From the NCBI RefSeq assembly GCF_026627505.1, contig NZ_JAPNLK010000007.1, positions 62,001 through 126,000 on the forward strand: 64,000 nt of DNA, written 5' to 3'. Every line of letters begins with the position of its first letter. Positions within the stretch are counted from its first letter, which is position 1. The notes beneath the pieces are model-generated. The model did not search any database. It was not told the DNA's origin and saw only the letters and a list, made by a program, of their open reading frames with translations. This DNA comes from Streptomyces sp. H27-H5 (GTDB taxonomy: Bacteria > Actinomycetota > Actinomycetes > Streptomycetales > Streptomycetaceae). Shown here piece by piece: positions 53,063 to 62,162 of this stretch. A program made the position numbers and the translations under genes.

Positions 53063-55324
53063 TCATCCCGCCGGAGCCGCGAGGATCAGCCGGACCAGCT
53101 CCGCCGCCGCGTCGGCCCGTATCGGGTCCGGCTCGGCGGCGAAGCCCTCGGGGCCCGCACCGGCCCGGCGCCTCCCGGTCCGGTCTCCGGGGCCGCGGCG
53201 GACCAGTTCGCCCAGCGTGCGCTTCACGCCCGACTCGTACGCCCCGAACGTCCGGCGCAGCAGGGGCAGGACGTCGATGAACGCCCCTTCCGGCACCGAC
53301 ACCAGCCAGGCGTCGATCAGGCCCAGCAGCCGGTCGTCGTGGATCAGCAGGGTCCCGCCGCCCGCGCCGCCGCCCGCGAAGCCCTCGATCCAGCCCGCCG
53401 CGTCGGCCGGGGCGACCGCCGGCGAGAGCGCCAGCCCCATGAGCCGCGCCGTCTCCTCGGGCGGCAACCGCCCGTCGTCGAGCAGCAGTCGTGTGGCGCG
53501 GCCGCGTATCGTCCCGGGCACGCCGTCCCGGCCGGCGAGCGTCCGCAGCACCGCCGCCCAGCGCTCCGGCAGGCCGTCCACCTCCAACAGCGCGATCGCA
53601 CCGTGCACCCCGTCCACGTGCCCGCGCAGTTCGGCCGCGCCGTCGGCGTCCAAGCCCGCCGCGCAGGCGGGCGGCAGGGCCACGCAGATCCGGTCCGCGA
53701 GCCCGGCCGCGACCGTGCCGAGGGCTTTGGCGTCGGTGCCGCGCACGTCCCCGTACCGCAGCGAACGGGCGAGCGCGGGCAGTGCCTCGGCGAGCCGCGC
53801 CACATCGGTGGCGAGCGCCGCCCGGTCGGCGAGGGCCCGCAGCACGACGGGCAGCGCCTCGGACAGCCCGGCCGACAGGCACCGCTCTGCCAGGGCCGTG
53901 ACCTCGCCCAACTCCGTTGCCGCGAGCGCGTCGGCCTCGACCTTGGCCGTGGCGGCGCCGACGACGGTGGTGCCCCAGATGCCGGCTTCCGCGACCCGCA
54001 CGGACAGCTCCGGTTCCCAGCGGAGCCGCCAGGTCTCGCGGAAGGTTCCGGTGCTGCCCCGGGAGGCGGTGGGTGTCCCCCAGTCGATCCCGAGCAGCCG
54101 CAGCCGGTGCAGCAGCAGGGACTTGGCCGTGTCGGTGTCCTTGCGGAGGTCGAGTTCCAGGTCCCGTTCCTGCGCCTCGACCTTGAGCCGCAGGCCGCGC
54201 TGGTATCGGGTGAGGTCCCGTTGGAGCGGGACGACGGGCGCCGAGTCGGGGACCTCGCCGAGGACGTCCCCGACGACGAGGCGGTCCTCGATCAGCGCGA
54301 GGGGGACGTCGGAGCCGTCGCACATCACCGCCCGCACCGCTTCGAGGGTCTCGGCGAGGCCCGGGACGGGGCGTCCCCGCACGACGGCCAGGGTCTCGGC
54401 GAGCCGGACCGCCTCGATGACGTGGGCCGGGCCGACCTGCCGGTCCTCGGCCCGCAGCAGCCCGGCGGCCCGGGTCAGCCAGCGTTCGAGGGGCCGGTCC
54501 CGGGACTCGAAGAGGTGGGCGTACCAACCGGGTGAGGTGATGCCGGCCCCGTACCCGTCCGCCCGGGCGAGCCGGCGGTGGGTCCAGGGCACCCAGGTGG
54601 TCTCCACCTTGACCTTGGGCAGCCCGGTGAGCAGGGCCTTGTCGGCGGCGGCGGTGGTCCTCGCGCGCAGGGCCGGGACGTGCCAGGCGCCGCAGACCAC
54701 CGCGTAGGCGTCTCCGTACTCCTTGCGGGCGGCGCGCATACGCTGCCGCATGTGGGCCTCGCGCACCCGGTCGGTCGGGTGTCCGCCGTCCCCGTACGCC
54801 TCGCGCAGGGCCCCCATGGCCTCGCCGAGGACCTCGAAGGTCGCCCGGGGGTCCCGGACGGCTCCGCTGCCCCGGTGCTCGACGACGTCCTCCCACCAGC
54901 GTTCGGGGTCGTCGTACCCGGCGGTCTCGGCGAGCACCGCGAGCGGGTCGATCCGTACGGCGTCGGGGTCGGACGCCTGCGGATCCCGGGGGGCGGCGAG
55001 CGTGTGCGCGGCGGGCAGGTCGATGAACCGGACGGGGACGTCGCGTTCCTGTGCCCAGCGCAGGGCGACCCACTCCGGGGAGAACCCGGCGAGCGGCCAG
55101 AACGCGGCCCTGCCCGGGTCGTCCGCGGCGTGCGCGAGGAGCGCGACCGGCGGTCTCATCCCCGGCTCCGCGGCCAGGGGCAGCAGGGCGTCGCCCTCGG
55201 GTGGTCCCTCGATGAGGACCGCGCGCGGGGTCGCGGCGTCGAGCGCGGCCCGCACCGCGCGGGCGGAGCCCGGCCCGTGGTGCCGGACGCCCAACAGCAG
55301 GGGCCCCGCGGCCTCGGGGCTCAT
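53063..55324 (-). CDS. DUF5682 family protein
   Basis: The 753-residue protein starts PEAAGPLLLGVRHHGPGSAR and contains LIEGPPEGD, then GDAYAVVCGAWHVPAL. These His- and Glu-containing motifs recall the TraB/ChaN/TIKI hydrolase fold, an inference. A long helical C-terminal part follows (LTRYQRGLRLKVEAQERDLE onward). It corresponds to YehM-type proteins in the same gene order. The start ATG overlaps the MoxR stop (ATGA), indicating a fixed ratio of the two products. Confidence 0.78.
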   Translation of the reverse strand: MSPEAAGPLLLGVRHHGPGSARAVRAALDAATPRAVLIEGPPEGDALLPLAAEPGMRPPVALLAHAADDPGRAAFWPLAGFSPEWVALRWAQERDVPVRFIDLPAAHTLAAPRDPQASDPDAVRIDPLAVLAETAGYDDPERWWEDVVEHRGSGAVRDPRATFEVLGEAMGALREAYGDGGHPTDRVREAHMRQRMRAARKEYGDAYAVVCGAWHVPALRARTTAAADKALLTGLPKVKVETTWVPWTHRRLARADGYGAGITSPGWYAHLFESRDRPLERWLTRAAGLLRAEDRQVGPAHVIEAVRLAETLAVVRGRPVPGLAETLEAVRAVMCDGSDVPLALIEDRLVVGDVLGEVPDSAPVVPLQRDLTRYQRGLRLKVEAQERDLELDLRKDTDTAKSLLLHRLRLLGIDWGTPTASRGSTGTFRETWRLRWEPELSVRVAEAGIWGTTVVGAATAKVEADALAATELGEVTALAERCLSAGLSEALPVVLRALADRAALATDVARLAEALPALARSLRYGDVRGTDAKALGTVAAGLADRICVALPPACAAGLDADGAAELRGHVDGVHGAIALLEVDGLPERWAAVLRTLAGRDGVPGTIRGRATRLLLDDGRLPPEETARLMGLALSPAVAPADAAGWIEGFAGGGAGGGTLLIHDDRLLGLIDAWLVSVPEGAFIDVLPLLRRTFGAYESGVKRTLGELVRRGPGDRTGRRRAGAGPEGFAAEPDPIRADAAAELVRLILAAPAG

Positions 55325-56427
55325 GCGGACACCTCCCGGCAGGCGCGGTAGAAGTCCTTCCAGCCGTCGCGTTCGCGGACGACGGTCTCCAGGTACTCCT
55401 GCCAGACGACACGGTCGGCGGCCGAGTCGCGGACGACGGCGCCGAGGATGCCGGCGGCCACGTCGGAGGAGCGCAGGACGCCGTCGCCGAAGTGGGCGGC
55501 GAGTGCCAGGCCGCCGGTGACGACGGAGATGGCCTCGGCGGTGGAGAGGGTGCCGCTGGGCGACTTGACCTTGGTGCGGCCGTCGCCGGTGATCCCGTCG
55601 CGCAGCTCGCGGAAGACGGTGACCACGCGGCGGATCTCCTCCAGTCCCTCGGGCACGGCCGGCAGGTCGAGGGCGCGGCCCATCTGGTCGACGCGGCGGG
55701 CGACGATCTCGACCTCGGCCTCGGCGGTGGCGGGCAGCGGGAGGACGACGGTGTTGAAGCGGCGACGGAGGGCGCTGGAGAGCTCGTTGACGCCGCGGTC
55801 GCGGTCGTTGGCGGTGGCGATGAGGTTGAAGCCGCCCACGGCCTGCACTTCCTGGCCGAGTTCGGGTATGGGCAGCGTCTTCTCGGACAGGACGGTGATC
55901 AGGGTGTCCTGGACGTCGGCGGGGATGCGGGTGAGTTCCTCGACGCGGGCGGTCATGCCGTCGGCCATGGCGCGCATGACGGGGCTGGGGACGAGGGCTT
56001 CCCTGCTGGGGCCGTGTGCCAGGAGGCGGGCGTAGTTCCAGCCGTACCGGATGGCCTCCTCGGGGGTGCCCGCGGTGCCCTGGACGAGGAGGGTGGAGTC
56101 GCCGCTGACGGCGGCGGCGAGGTGTTCGGACATCCAGGTCTTGGCGGTGCCGGGGACACCGAGGAGGAGCAGGGCGCGGTCGGTGGCGAGCGTGGTGACG
56201 GCGACCTCGACGATGCGCCGGGGTCCGACGTACTTGGGTGTGACGACCGTGCCGCCGGGCAGTTCCCCGCCGAGGAGGTACGTCGCGACGGCCCACGGGG
56301 AGAGCTTCCAGCGGCTCGGTCGGGGCCGGTCGTCGGCTGCGGCCAAGGCTTTCAGTTCGTGCGCGAAGGCGTCTTCGGCGTGCGGGCGCAGCACGTCGGT
56401 ACCGGTGCCGTTCTCGGGCATGGTCAT
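55321..56427 (-). CDS. MoxR-family AAA+ ATPase (YehL-like)
   Basis: The 368-residue ATPase has Walker A GVPGTAKT (residues 90-97), a sensor region FNLIATANDRDRGVNELSSAL with the arginine finger in ALRRRFN, and a C-terminal lid. The Walker B region (EELTRIPADVQDTLITVL) is atypical, with Glu instead of a DE pair. MoxR proteins are chaperones that load or activate vWA-domain partners. It leads the minus-strand operon MoxR-DUF5682-vWA, divergent from the SWIM gene. Confidence 0.87.
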   Translation of the reverse strand: MTMPENGTGTDVLRPHAEDAFAHELKALAAADDRPRPSRWKLSPWAVATYLLGGELPGGTVVTPKYVGPRRIVEVAVTTLATDRALLLLGVPGTAKTWMSEHLAAAVSGDSTLLVQGTAGTPEEAIRYGWNYARLLAHGPSREALVPSPVMRAMADGMTARVEELTRIPADVQDTLITVLSEKTLPIPELGQEVQAVGGFNLIATANDRDRGVNELSSALRRRFNTVVLPLPATAEAEVEIVARRVDQMGRALDLPAVPEGLEEIRRVVTVFRELRDGITGDGRTKVKSPSGTLSTAEAISVVTGGLALAAHFGDGVLRSSDVAAGILGAVVRDSAADRVVWQEYLETVVRERDGWKDFYRACREVSA

Positions 56428-56485
56428 GGTCCCCCTCCAATGCTCGGCAGCCGCGTCGGACTGCTGTGACCACGGTGCACCACAC

Positions 56486-56540
56486 CACTGACAACGGCCT
56501 TCGCGAAGACGGTTGTTGCAGGTCAGGGCGATTGTCAGTG
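56486..56540. promoter_or_regulatory. Nested palindromes between the MoxR operon and the SWIM gene
   Basis: An imperfect 26-bp palindrome (56491-56516; ACAACGGCCTTCG/CGAAGACGGTTGT, 22 of 26 positions symmetric) lies inside a perfect 9-bp inverted repeat, CACTGACAA (56486-56494) and TTGTCAGTG (56532-56540). CTCTACGGT ends 8 bp before the SWIM ATG and might be a -10 for a leaderless transcript. The site can control both divergent transcripts. Confidence 0.6.
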
Positions 56541-56561
56541 GGGGTCTCTACGGTGGGACAC

Positions 56562-57905
56562 ATGACTGAGCAGGAGGTCCGCTGGACGGCGGAACAGGTA
56601 CTGGCTCTGGCTCCTGACGACGTGTCGAGAAAGGCGGGGGGAAGGCTGGGAGAGGCGGCTCCGTGGTCGCAGATCGGAGGTTCCGCTTCCGGTTCTCTGT
56701 GGGGGTTGTGCAAGGGCAGCGGCAGTCGGCCGTACCGGACGGTCGTGGATCTGACGGGACCCGCGTACAAGTGCTCGTGTCCGAGCCGGAAGTTCCCGTG
56801 CAAGCACGCTCTGGGACTGCTGCTGCTCTGGGCAGCGGAAGGGGTGGGGGACCCGGCGCCGGCGCCGGACTGGGCGCAGGAGTGGTTGACCGGGCGGGCG
56901 GAGAAGGCCGCGCGGCCGTCCGCCGGGACGGCCGGACCGGTGGACGAGGAGGGGGCGCGCCGGCGGGCCGAACGGAGGGCGGCCCGGGTGGGCGCGGGTG
57001 TCGTCGAGTTGGAGCGGCGGCTCGGCGATCTGGTGCACGGCGGTCTGGCCGGGCAGGAACAGGCGGGGTACGCGGGCTGGGAGGAGACCGCGGCCCGGAT
57101 GGTCGACGCGCAGGCGCCCGGACTGGCTGCGCGGGTGCGGGAGTTGGGGACAATACCCGGTTGCGGCCCCGGCTGGCCCGCCCGGATGCTTGAGGAGTTC
57201 GCGCTGCTGCACCTGCTGAACAGGGCCTGGTTGGGGGTGTCCGGGCTGCCGGGGCAGTTGGCCGCGACGACGAGGAGCCGGGTGGGCGTGCCGGTGTCCG
57301 CGGAGGGCGAGGTCGTACGGGATCGCTGGCTCGTGCTGGCCCAGTACGACTCGGTTTCCCCGGACGGGCGGCTCACCACCCGCCGGATCTGGCTGCGGGG
57401 GCAGGAGAGCGGTCGTCCGGCACTGGTGTTGGACTTCGGTCCGCCGGGGCGGCCTCCGGGGTTGGCGTTGCCGATCGGCCTGGTGTGGGAGGCGGAAGCC
57501 CGCTTCCGCCCGGGTTCCGCGGGGTTGCGGGTCGACCTCGGGGAACGTCTCTCGGCGGCGGCGCCGGGCGCCGGGGCGCCGGCCGGGATCGGTACGGCGG
57601 CCGCGCTGGAGGCGTACGGGACCGCTCTGCGGGAGGATCCCTGGCTGGAGTCCTGGCCGGTGGTGCTGGGCCCGGTGGTGCCGATACCGGGTGAGGTGGG
57701 CTGGCAACTGGCGGACTCGGAGGGGACGTCCGCCCTGCCGGTGCCCCTGTCGGGGTCGGACAGCGGGTCCCGGGCGGGCCTGTGGCGGTTGGCCGCGTTG
57801 TCGGGCGGGGGGCCGGTGACGGTGTTCGGCGAGGTCGGCCATCGCGGGTTCACGCCCCTGACGGCCTGGCAGCCGGGATCGGCCGAGCCGATACCGCTGG
57901 TCTGA
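56562..57905 (+). CDS. SWIM zinc-finger protein (YehQ-like)
   Basis: The 447-residue protein carries a SWIM zinc finger CxCxxxxxxCxH at residues 70-82 (YKCSCPSRKFPCKHALGLLL). A long Arg/Glu-rich helix follows (EGARRRAERRAARVGAGVVE), then a C-terminal beta-rich domain. SWIM fingers mediate DNA or protein binding. It matches the YehQ position in the yehLMPQ layout. ATG 56562 gives the usual N terminus TEQEVRWTAEQVLALAPD. It is followed after 249 bp by the DUF5691 gene. Confidence 0.83.
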   Translation: MTEQEVRWTAEQVLALAPDDVSRKAGGRLGEAAPWSQIGGSASGSLWGLCKGSGSRPYRTVVDLTGPAYKCSCPSRKFPCKHALGLLLLWAAEGVGDPAPAPDWAQEWLTGRAEKAARPSAGTAGPVDEEGARRRAERRAARVGAGVVELERRLGDLVHGGLAGQEQAGYAGWEETAARMVDAQAPGLAARVRELGTIPGCGPGWPARMLEEFALLHLLNRAWLGVSGLPGQLAATTRSRVGVPVSAEGEVVRDRWLVLAQYDSVSPDGRLTTRRIWLRGQESGRPALVLDFGPPGRPPGLALPIGLVWEAEARFRPGSAGLRVDLGERLSAAAPGAGAPAGIGTAAALEAYGTALREDPWLESWPVVLGPVVPIPGEVGWQLADSEGTSALPVPLSGSDSGSRAGLWRLAALSGGGPVTVFGEVGHRGFTPLTAWQPGSAEPIPLV

Positions 57906-58154
57906 CCGGGCCGGGGGGCCCGGGTCGGACCGGCGGGAAGAGCAGGAGGCGACCGACGCGGGGGAGCGTCGGCGCCGGGGAGGGAATGGCGGCGCGGGGG
58001 CGCCGCCGTGTGTGAACGAGAAAGCCGGGGGGCTTTGATGGACGACAACCACGCCAGCTGAAGCATGAATTGACACGACAAATCCACATACTGCTCCGGT
58101 CCCGTGGAGGGGGCGGGACCGGAGCACGGGGACATTCACGAGGGAGGGGGTCGC

Positions 58155-59714
58155 ATGGACACGGCACACGAGGACTGGGACGAGCTGGTCGGCGCCGCGC
58201 TGCTGGGCACGGGTCGGCGCCGGGGCGGCTCGCCGGAAGCCCTGCTGGACGCGGCGGCTGTGCAGACGGTACGGCGCCGGGCCGGGCTGCGGCCGGCCGA
58301 GGCGGCCCCGAGACCGGAGCCGGCGGTGCACGATCCGCGGCCCGAGCCGCCGGACGCGGCCCGCCGGCGGCTCGCGCAGCTGCTGGCGGGCCGGACCGCG
58401 GCGGGCGGATCCGGCGGGCGGCGGGGGGCCGCCCCGGACCTGACGGAGTTGCTGCCGCAATGGCTGGCGGCGGCCGGACGTCACGGCTACCGCGCGCCGG
58501 CGGCGCTCGTACCGGCATTGCTGGACGCGGCCCGGGCCCGGACCGATCTACGGCCACCGGCCCTGGCCCTCGCCGGCGCGCGGGGCCTGTGGCTGGCCCG
58601 ACTGAACCCGGACTGGCGGTTCGCGCTGCGGGGCGCGGCGGGGGGCGCCGGCGAGCTGCCCGACGCGACGGATCGAGCCGGCGTGGAACTCCTCTGGGAA
58701 GAGGGCCTGTTCGCCGAGCGGGTGGCCCTGTTGGGCGCCGTACGGGCTCATGAGCCGGCGGCGGCGACCCGGCTGCTGTCGACCACCTGGGCCACCGAGC
58801 GGGCCGAGGACCGGCTGATGTTCCTCGATTCGCTGCGGGTGGGGCTGTCGCCGGCGGACGAGGCGTTTCTGGAGTCGGCGCTGGATGATCGGAGCCGCAA
58901 CGTCCGGGCGACGGCGGCCGAGCTGCTGTCCGCGCTGACGGGTTCGGCGCTGGCCGGCCGGATGGCGCGGCGGGCACTGGCCTGCGTGGGGCCCGAGGGG
59001 GTGGAACCACCGGCCGACTGCGACGCGGGCATGCTCCGGGACGGGGTGGTGAGACGACCGCCGGCCGGACGCGGGGAGCGGGCCTGGTGGCTGGGGCAAC
59101 TCGTGGAGGCCGCGCCGCTGTCCTGTTGGCGGGAGAGGTTCGGGGGGCTGACCCCGGCGCGGATCGTGGCCTTGCCGGTCGCCGAGGGCTGGGCGGAGGA
59201 ACTGCACGCGGCCTGGTGCCGGGCGGCCGTGCGCCAGCGTGACCCCGCGTGGTCGAAGGCCCTGCTCGGTTCGGCCTCCGCGCCACCTGCGGCGGGACCG
59301 GGTACGGCGTCCCTGGCGGAGCGGGCGAAGCTGCTGTCGATCCTGCCCGACGGGGAACGGGCCGCGTGGGTCGCGGAGTTCGTCCGGGCCCACGGGTTGT
59401 CGGAGGCGTTCCAGCTGCTGGGGGTCTGCGTGGTGCCGTGGGCGGGGACGCTGGGGCGGGCGGTGGTCGACGCGTTGGACACCGCACGGGAGGCCGGGAG
59501 CTATCCGTGGAGCTTCAGCGGGGTGATGGGTCTGGCCGAGCGCTGCCTGGATCCGGCGGAAGCGGGTCGGCTGGAGGCGCTCACCTCGGCGTCACAGGAC
59601 CCGCCGGACACGTCGCCGGGAGCCGCCGCCTACTGGGCGGAGGCCTTTCAGCGCCTGGTCGCCACCTTGCGCGTACGCGCGGCCATGCTCGCGGAACTCA
59701 CCCCGCCCGACTGA
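58155..59714 (+). CDS. DUF5691 family protein
   Basis: The 519-residue helical protein starts DTAHEDWDELVGAALLGTGR, contains HEAT-like stretches (FLESALDDRSRNVRATAAEL, ELLSALTGSALAGRMARRAL) and ends near FQRLVATLRVRAAMLAEL. It is recognised as DUF5691, found with SWIM/MoxR/vWA genes. The role may be a scaffold in that system. ATG 58155 follows GGGAGGGGG; GTG 58104 would add 17 residues. Confidence 0.75.
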   Translation: MDTAHEDWDELVGAALLGTGRRRGGSPEALLDAAAVQTVRRRAGLRPAEAAPRPEPAVHDPRPEPPDAARRRLAQLLAGRTAAGGSGGRRGAAPDLTELLPQWLAAAGRHGYRAPAALVPALLDAARARTDLRPPALALAGARGLWLARLNPDWRFALRGAAGGAGELPDATDRAGVELLWEEGLFAERVALLGAVRAHEPAAATRLLSTTWATERAEDRLMFLDSLRVGLSPADEAFLESALDDRSRNVRATAAELLSALTGSALAGRMARRALACVGPEGVEPPADCDAGMLRDGVVRRPPAGRGERAWWLGQLVEAAPLSCWRERFGGLTPARIVALPVAEGWAEELHAAWCRAAVRQRDPAWSKALLGSASAPPAAGPGTASLAERAKLLSILPDGERAAWVAEFVRAHGLSEAFQLLGVCVVPWAGTLGRAVVDALDTAREAGSYPWSFSGVMGLAERCLDPAEAGRLEALTSASQDPPDTSPGAAAYWAEAFQRLVATLRVRAAMLAELTPPD

Positions 59715-60108
59715 CTCTCCGGGCCCTCGCCGGACGCCTCTTGGTGACGGCGCAGCGAAACGGGTCAGGCGAAGCCCCGCCGGCCGATCCGCATTCCCTG
59801 GCCGGTCGGCGGGCCTGGCGGTCGCCGGCCGGGCAGGACCCGGCGCCTTTCGGAGCGCAGTCGGCCGGGCCGCTCCCCGAGGTCGTGTCCGCCGGGGAGC
59901 CGCGAGGGCCCGCTCCCCCGGTCGCACCGGCCGGGGCCGGGGGACCCACGGGGTCCGGCGCCGTGCCGGGCAAGGCGGAGCGGTGCGCCGCGCACGGAAC
60001 GTACGCGGCGCACCTGGAGACGTGCACGGGCGTCCGGCAACGCGCGGGCAGGCGCGGTGCCGGGTCCGGCACCACCCGAGCGACCCGGCGGACGCCGAAA
60101 GGGCCGGC
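59715..60108. other. Gene-free stretch with a hairpin
   Basis: No supported gene: frames are open by GC bias only. CCCGCCGGCCG (59776-59786) and CGGTCGGCGGG (59803-59813) form an 11-bp hairpin with one G-T pair, 60 bp after the DUF5691 stop, a probable terminator. Confidence 0.5.
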
Positions 60109-60513
60109 CTAGGCCTGGCGTACGTTGCCGTTGACCCAGTCCACGATCGCCGTCGTGGTGGCGCCGGGGGTGAAGATCTCGGCGACGCCCTTCGCCTTGA
60201 GGGGGGCGATGTCGTCCTCCGGGATGATCCCGCCGCCGAAGACCTTGATGTCTTCCGCGTCGCGCTCCTTGAGGAGCTCCAGCACGCGCGCGAACAGCGT
60301 GTTGTGCGCGCCCGAGAGGATCGACAGGCCGATCGCGTCGGCGTCTTCCTGGATCGCGGTGTCGACGATCTGCTCGGGGGTTTGGTGGAGGCCCGTGTAG
60401 ATGACCTCCATGCCCGCGTCCCGCAGCGCACGCGCGATCACCTTGGCGCCGCGGTCGTGGCCGTCGAGACCCGGCTTGGCCACCACCACACGGATCGGAC
60501 CGGTCACACCCAT
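60109..60513 (-). CDS. icmB: Cobalamin-binding small subunit of acyl-CoA mutase (IcmB-like)
   Basis: The 134-residue protein is a stand-alone B12-binding domain: [20 protein letters not shown] contains the DxHxxG motif whose His ligates cobalt, followed by [13 protein letters not shown] and [11 protein letters not shown]. It fits the small subunit of isobutyryl-CoA mutase or a methylmalonyl-CoA mutase relative, which needs a separate large subunit not in this window. ATG 60513 follows GGGAGGCAG. The symbol is by family resemblance. Confidence 0.82.
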   Translation of the reverse strand: MGVTGPIRVVVAKPGLDGHDRGAKVIARALRDAGMEVIYTGLHQTPEQIVDTAIQEDADAIGLSILSGAHNTLFARVLELLKERDAEDIKVFGGGIIPEDDIAPLKAKGVAEIFTPGATTTAIVDWVNGNVRQA

Positions 60514-60733
60514 CGCACTGCCTCCCGAGTGAACGAACGTTAAGTACAGCATCGCGCACGCCGCCGTTTCGCGGTCAACCAGGAGGGGGAAATCACACGT
60601 GGGACGCCATTGATTCACCGCACCGAGTCGCCCCGCCACCGCGCCGTCAGCCGCCCGGCGCGGCGGTGGGGCCACCTCGGCATCACGGCCGCGTACCCAG
60701 CCACCCACCCAAAAGGCCCAGGGGAGGCCGTTC

Positions 60734-61771
60734 ATGGGGCTGTCGAGCACGCCGCCGTCCCTCCCACTTCCCGGGCCGAGGCCGGTTACGAGTCCCGCTC
60801 CGAGGCCCGTCGCGAGCGCCGTTGCGGGGTCCGCGCCGGACGTGGCCCCGGAATCCGCTCCGAACCGCCCGTCCGCGCCGACCCCGTCCCCACGCCCGTC
60901 CCCACCCCTGCCGTCATCCCTGTCCTTACCCCTGTCCCTGATCGCCTCCGGGGCCGCCCTGCGCGCCGCCGCGCTGGAGGCCGTGGTGTTCACGGGGCAC
61001 CTGCTGCTGTATCCCACCGGGGTGCGGGAGGAGCGTCCGGCCGCCAGGCCGGCCGCCGGGGCCTGCGGGCAGCGGCCTCCCGTCCTGCTGCTGCACGGCT
61101 TCAACGACAACCGATCGATCTTCGTCCTGCTGCGGCGCGCCCTCGGGGCGGACGGCCTGCGGCGCGTGGAGACGTACAACTACTCCCCCTTCACCCGGGA
61201 TCTGCGAGCCGCCGCCCGGCATCTCGCCCGTCGCGTCGAGGACCTGTGCGAGCGCAGCGGGCAGGAGCGCGTGGACCTCGTGGGGCACAGCCTCGGTGGG
61301 CTGGTCGCGCGGTACTACGTCCAGCGGCTCGGCGGTGATGCCCGGGTGCGGACCCTCGTCACGTTGGGCACCCCGCACGCCGGCACCCGCGTGGCCCCCT
61401 TCATGGACGCGCACCCGCTGGTCCGCCAGATGCGACCCGACTCCGACGTGATGGTCGAACTGGCCGCGCCCTCGCCCGGCTGCCGGACCCGGTGCGTGGC
61501 GTTCTGGAGCGAGTTCGACGCGATCATGGCGCCGACCGGGACCGCCCGTATCGAGCATCCGGACCTCGACGCGGAGAACGTGCTGGTCACCGGCATCGGA
61601 CATCTGGCCCTCGCGGTCCACCCCGCGGTGATCGCCGCGGTGCGTCGAGCCCTCGACGACCTCACCACCGCCCACGCGCGAGCCGACGATCGAGCCGGCG
61701 ACCGAACCACCGACCGCGCGGCCGATCGGACCGCCGACTCGGGACCCGAGGGTCGGAGCCTGGCCGTCTGA
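60734..61771 (+). CDS. Lipase-like alpha/beta hydrolase
   Basis: The 345-residue protein has a Pro/Ser-rich, low-complexity N terminus of about 65 residues, a hydrophobic segment ([20 protein letters not shown]), and a lipase fold with [13 protein letters not shown] and the nucleophile [12 protein letters not shown] (Ser near residue 185). His is probably in [11 protein letters not shown]. The C terminus has [14 protein letters not shown] repeats. It resembles EstA/LipA-type secreted esterases. A later start near the hydrophobic segment is possible. Confidence 0.78.
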   Translation: MGLSSTPPSLPLPGPRPVTSPAPRPVASAVAGSAPDVAPESAPNRPSAPTPSPRPSPPLPSSLSLPLSLIASGAALRAAALEAVVFTGHLLLYPTGVREERPAARPAAGACGQRPPVLLLHGFNDNRSIFVLLRRALGADGLRRVETYNYSPFTRDLRAAARHLARRVEDLCERSGQERVDLVGHSLGGLVARYYVQRLGGDARVRTLVTLGTPHAGTRVAPFMDAHPLVRQMRPDSDVMVELAAPSPGCRTRCVAFWSEFDAIMAPTGTARIEHPDLDAENVLVTGIGHLALAVHPAVIAAVRRALDDLTTAHARADDRAGDRTTDRAADRTADSGPEGRSLAV

Positions 61772-62053
61772 AACTCCGGCGAACAAGGTCACGACACACC
61801 GGGATCCGGGACGAAACCGGCGGACCGTGAGCACCAACCGCCGGAACTGGTAAGTCCGCTCTGACGCACGGTGACGGCGGGCGTCGCGATCCTCGCGGCG
61901 CCCGCCCCACCGGGCGGTTTCGCCGAGGCGGACGACTTGCACATTCCGCCCTTGGAGTCGAACACATTTCGAACTCAAGGCCAAGGCTGCGTCTTTGTGC
62001 GACCGAAAGGCGGCCGAATGCCCGGTTCCCGCGATACCGACCTCCGCCGAAGA

Positions 62054-62123
62054 TTGTCGTTGCCTGTGACCGACGGGTACAGTCACGCCACTGCTCTCCT
62101 CCGGTGAATCTCGAGTTCACCGG
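62054..62123 (+). promoter_or_regulatory. Promoter and leader hairpin of the M23 peptidase gene
   Basis: The 391-bp gap 61772-62162 has no gene. TTGTCG (62054-62059), an 18-bp spacer and TACAGT (62078-62083) form a good vegetative promoter. The leader contains a hairpin CCGGTGAA (62101-62108) / TTCACCGG (62116-62123). No riboswitch could be recognised, although cell-wall hydrolase genes in Streptomyces often carry ydaO-type aptamers. Confidence 0.5.
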
Positions 62124-62162
62124 CCACCCAGGCCCCCCACTGCCGAGGCGAAAGAGAAGTTG

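Noticed and set aside
53063..58135. 1690-codon minus-strand frame covering SWIM and DUF5682 genes
   Set aside because: Only the part from 55324 down is the DUF5682 protein. The rest is low-complexity Pro/Arg sequence opposite the SWIM gene and in the wrong frame of MoxR.
59698..60075. 125-codon minus-strand frame after the DUF5691 gene
   Set aside because: Pro/Ala/Arg-rich without a ribosome binding site or motif; best explained by GC bias.
61772..62162. Possible ydaO-type (c-di-AMP) riboswitch before the M23 peptidase gene
   Set aside because: The conserved ydaO blocks could not be found; only a promoter and a simple 8-bp hairpin are visible.
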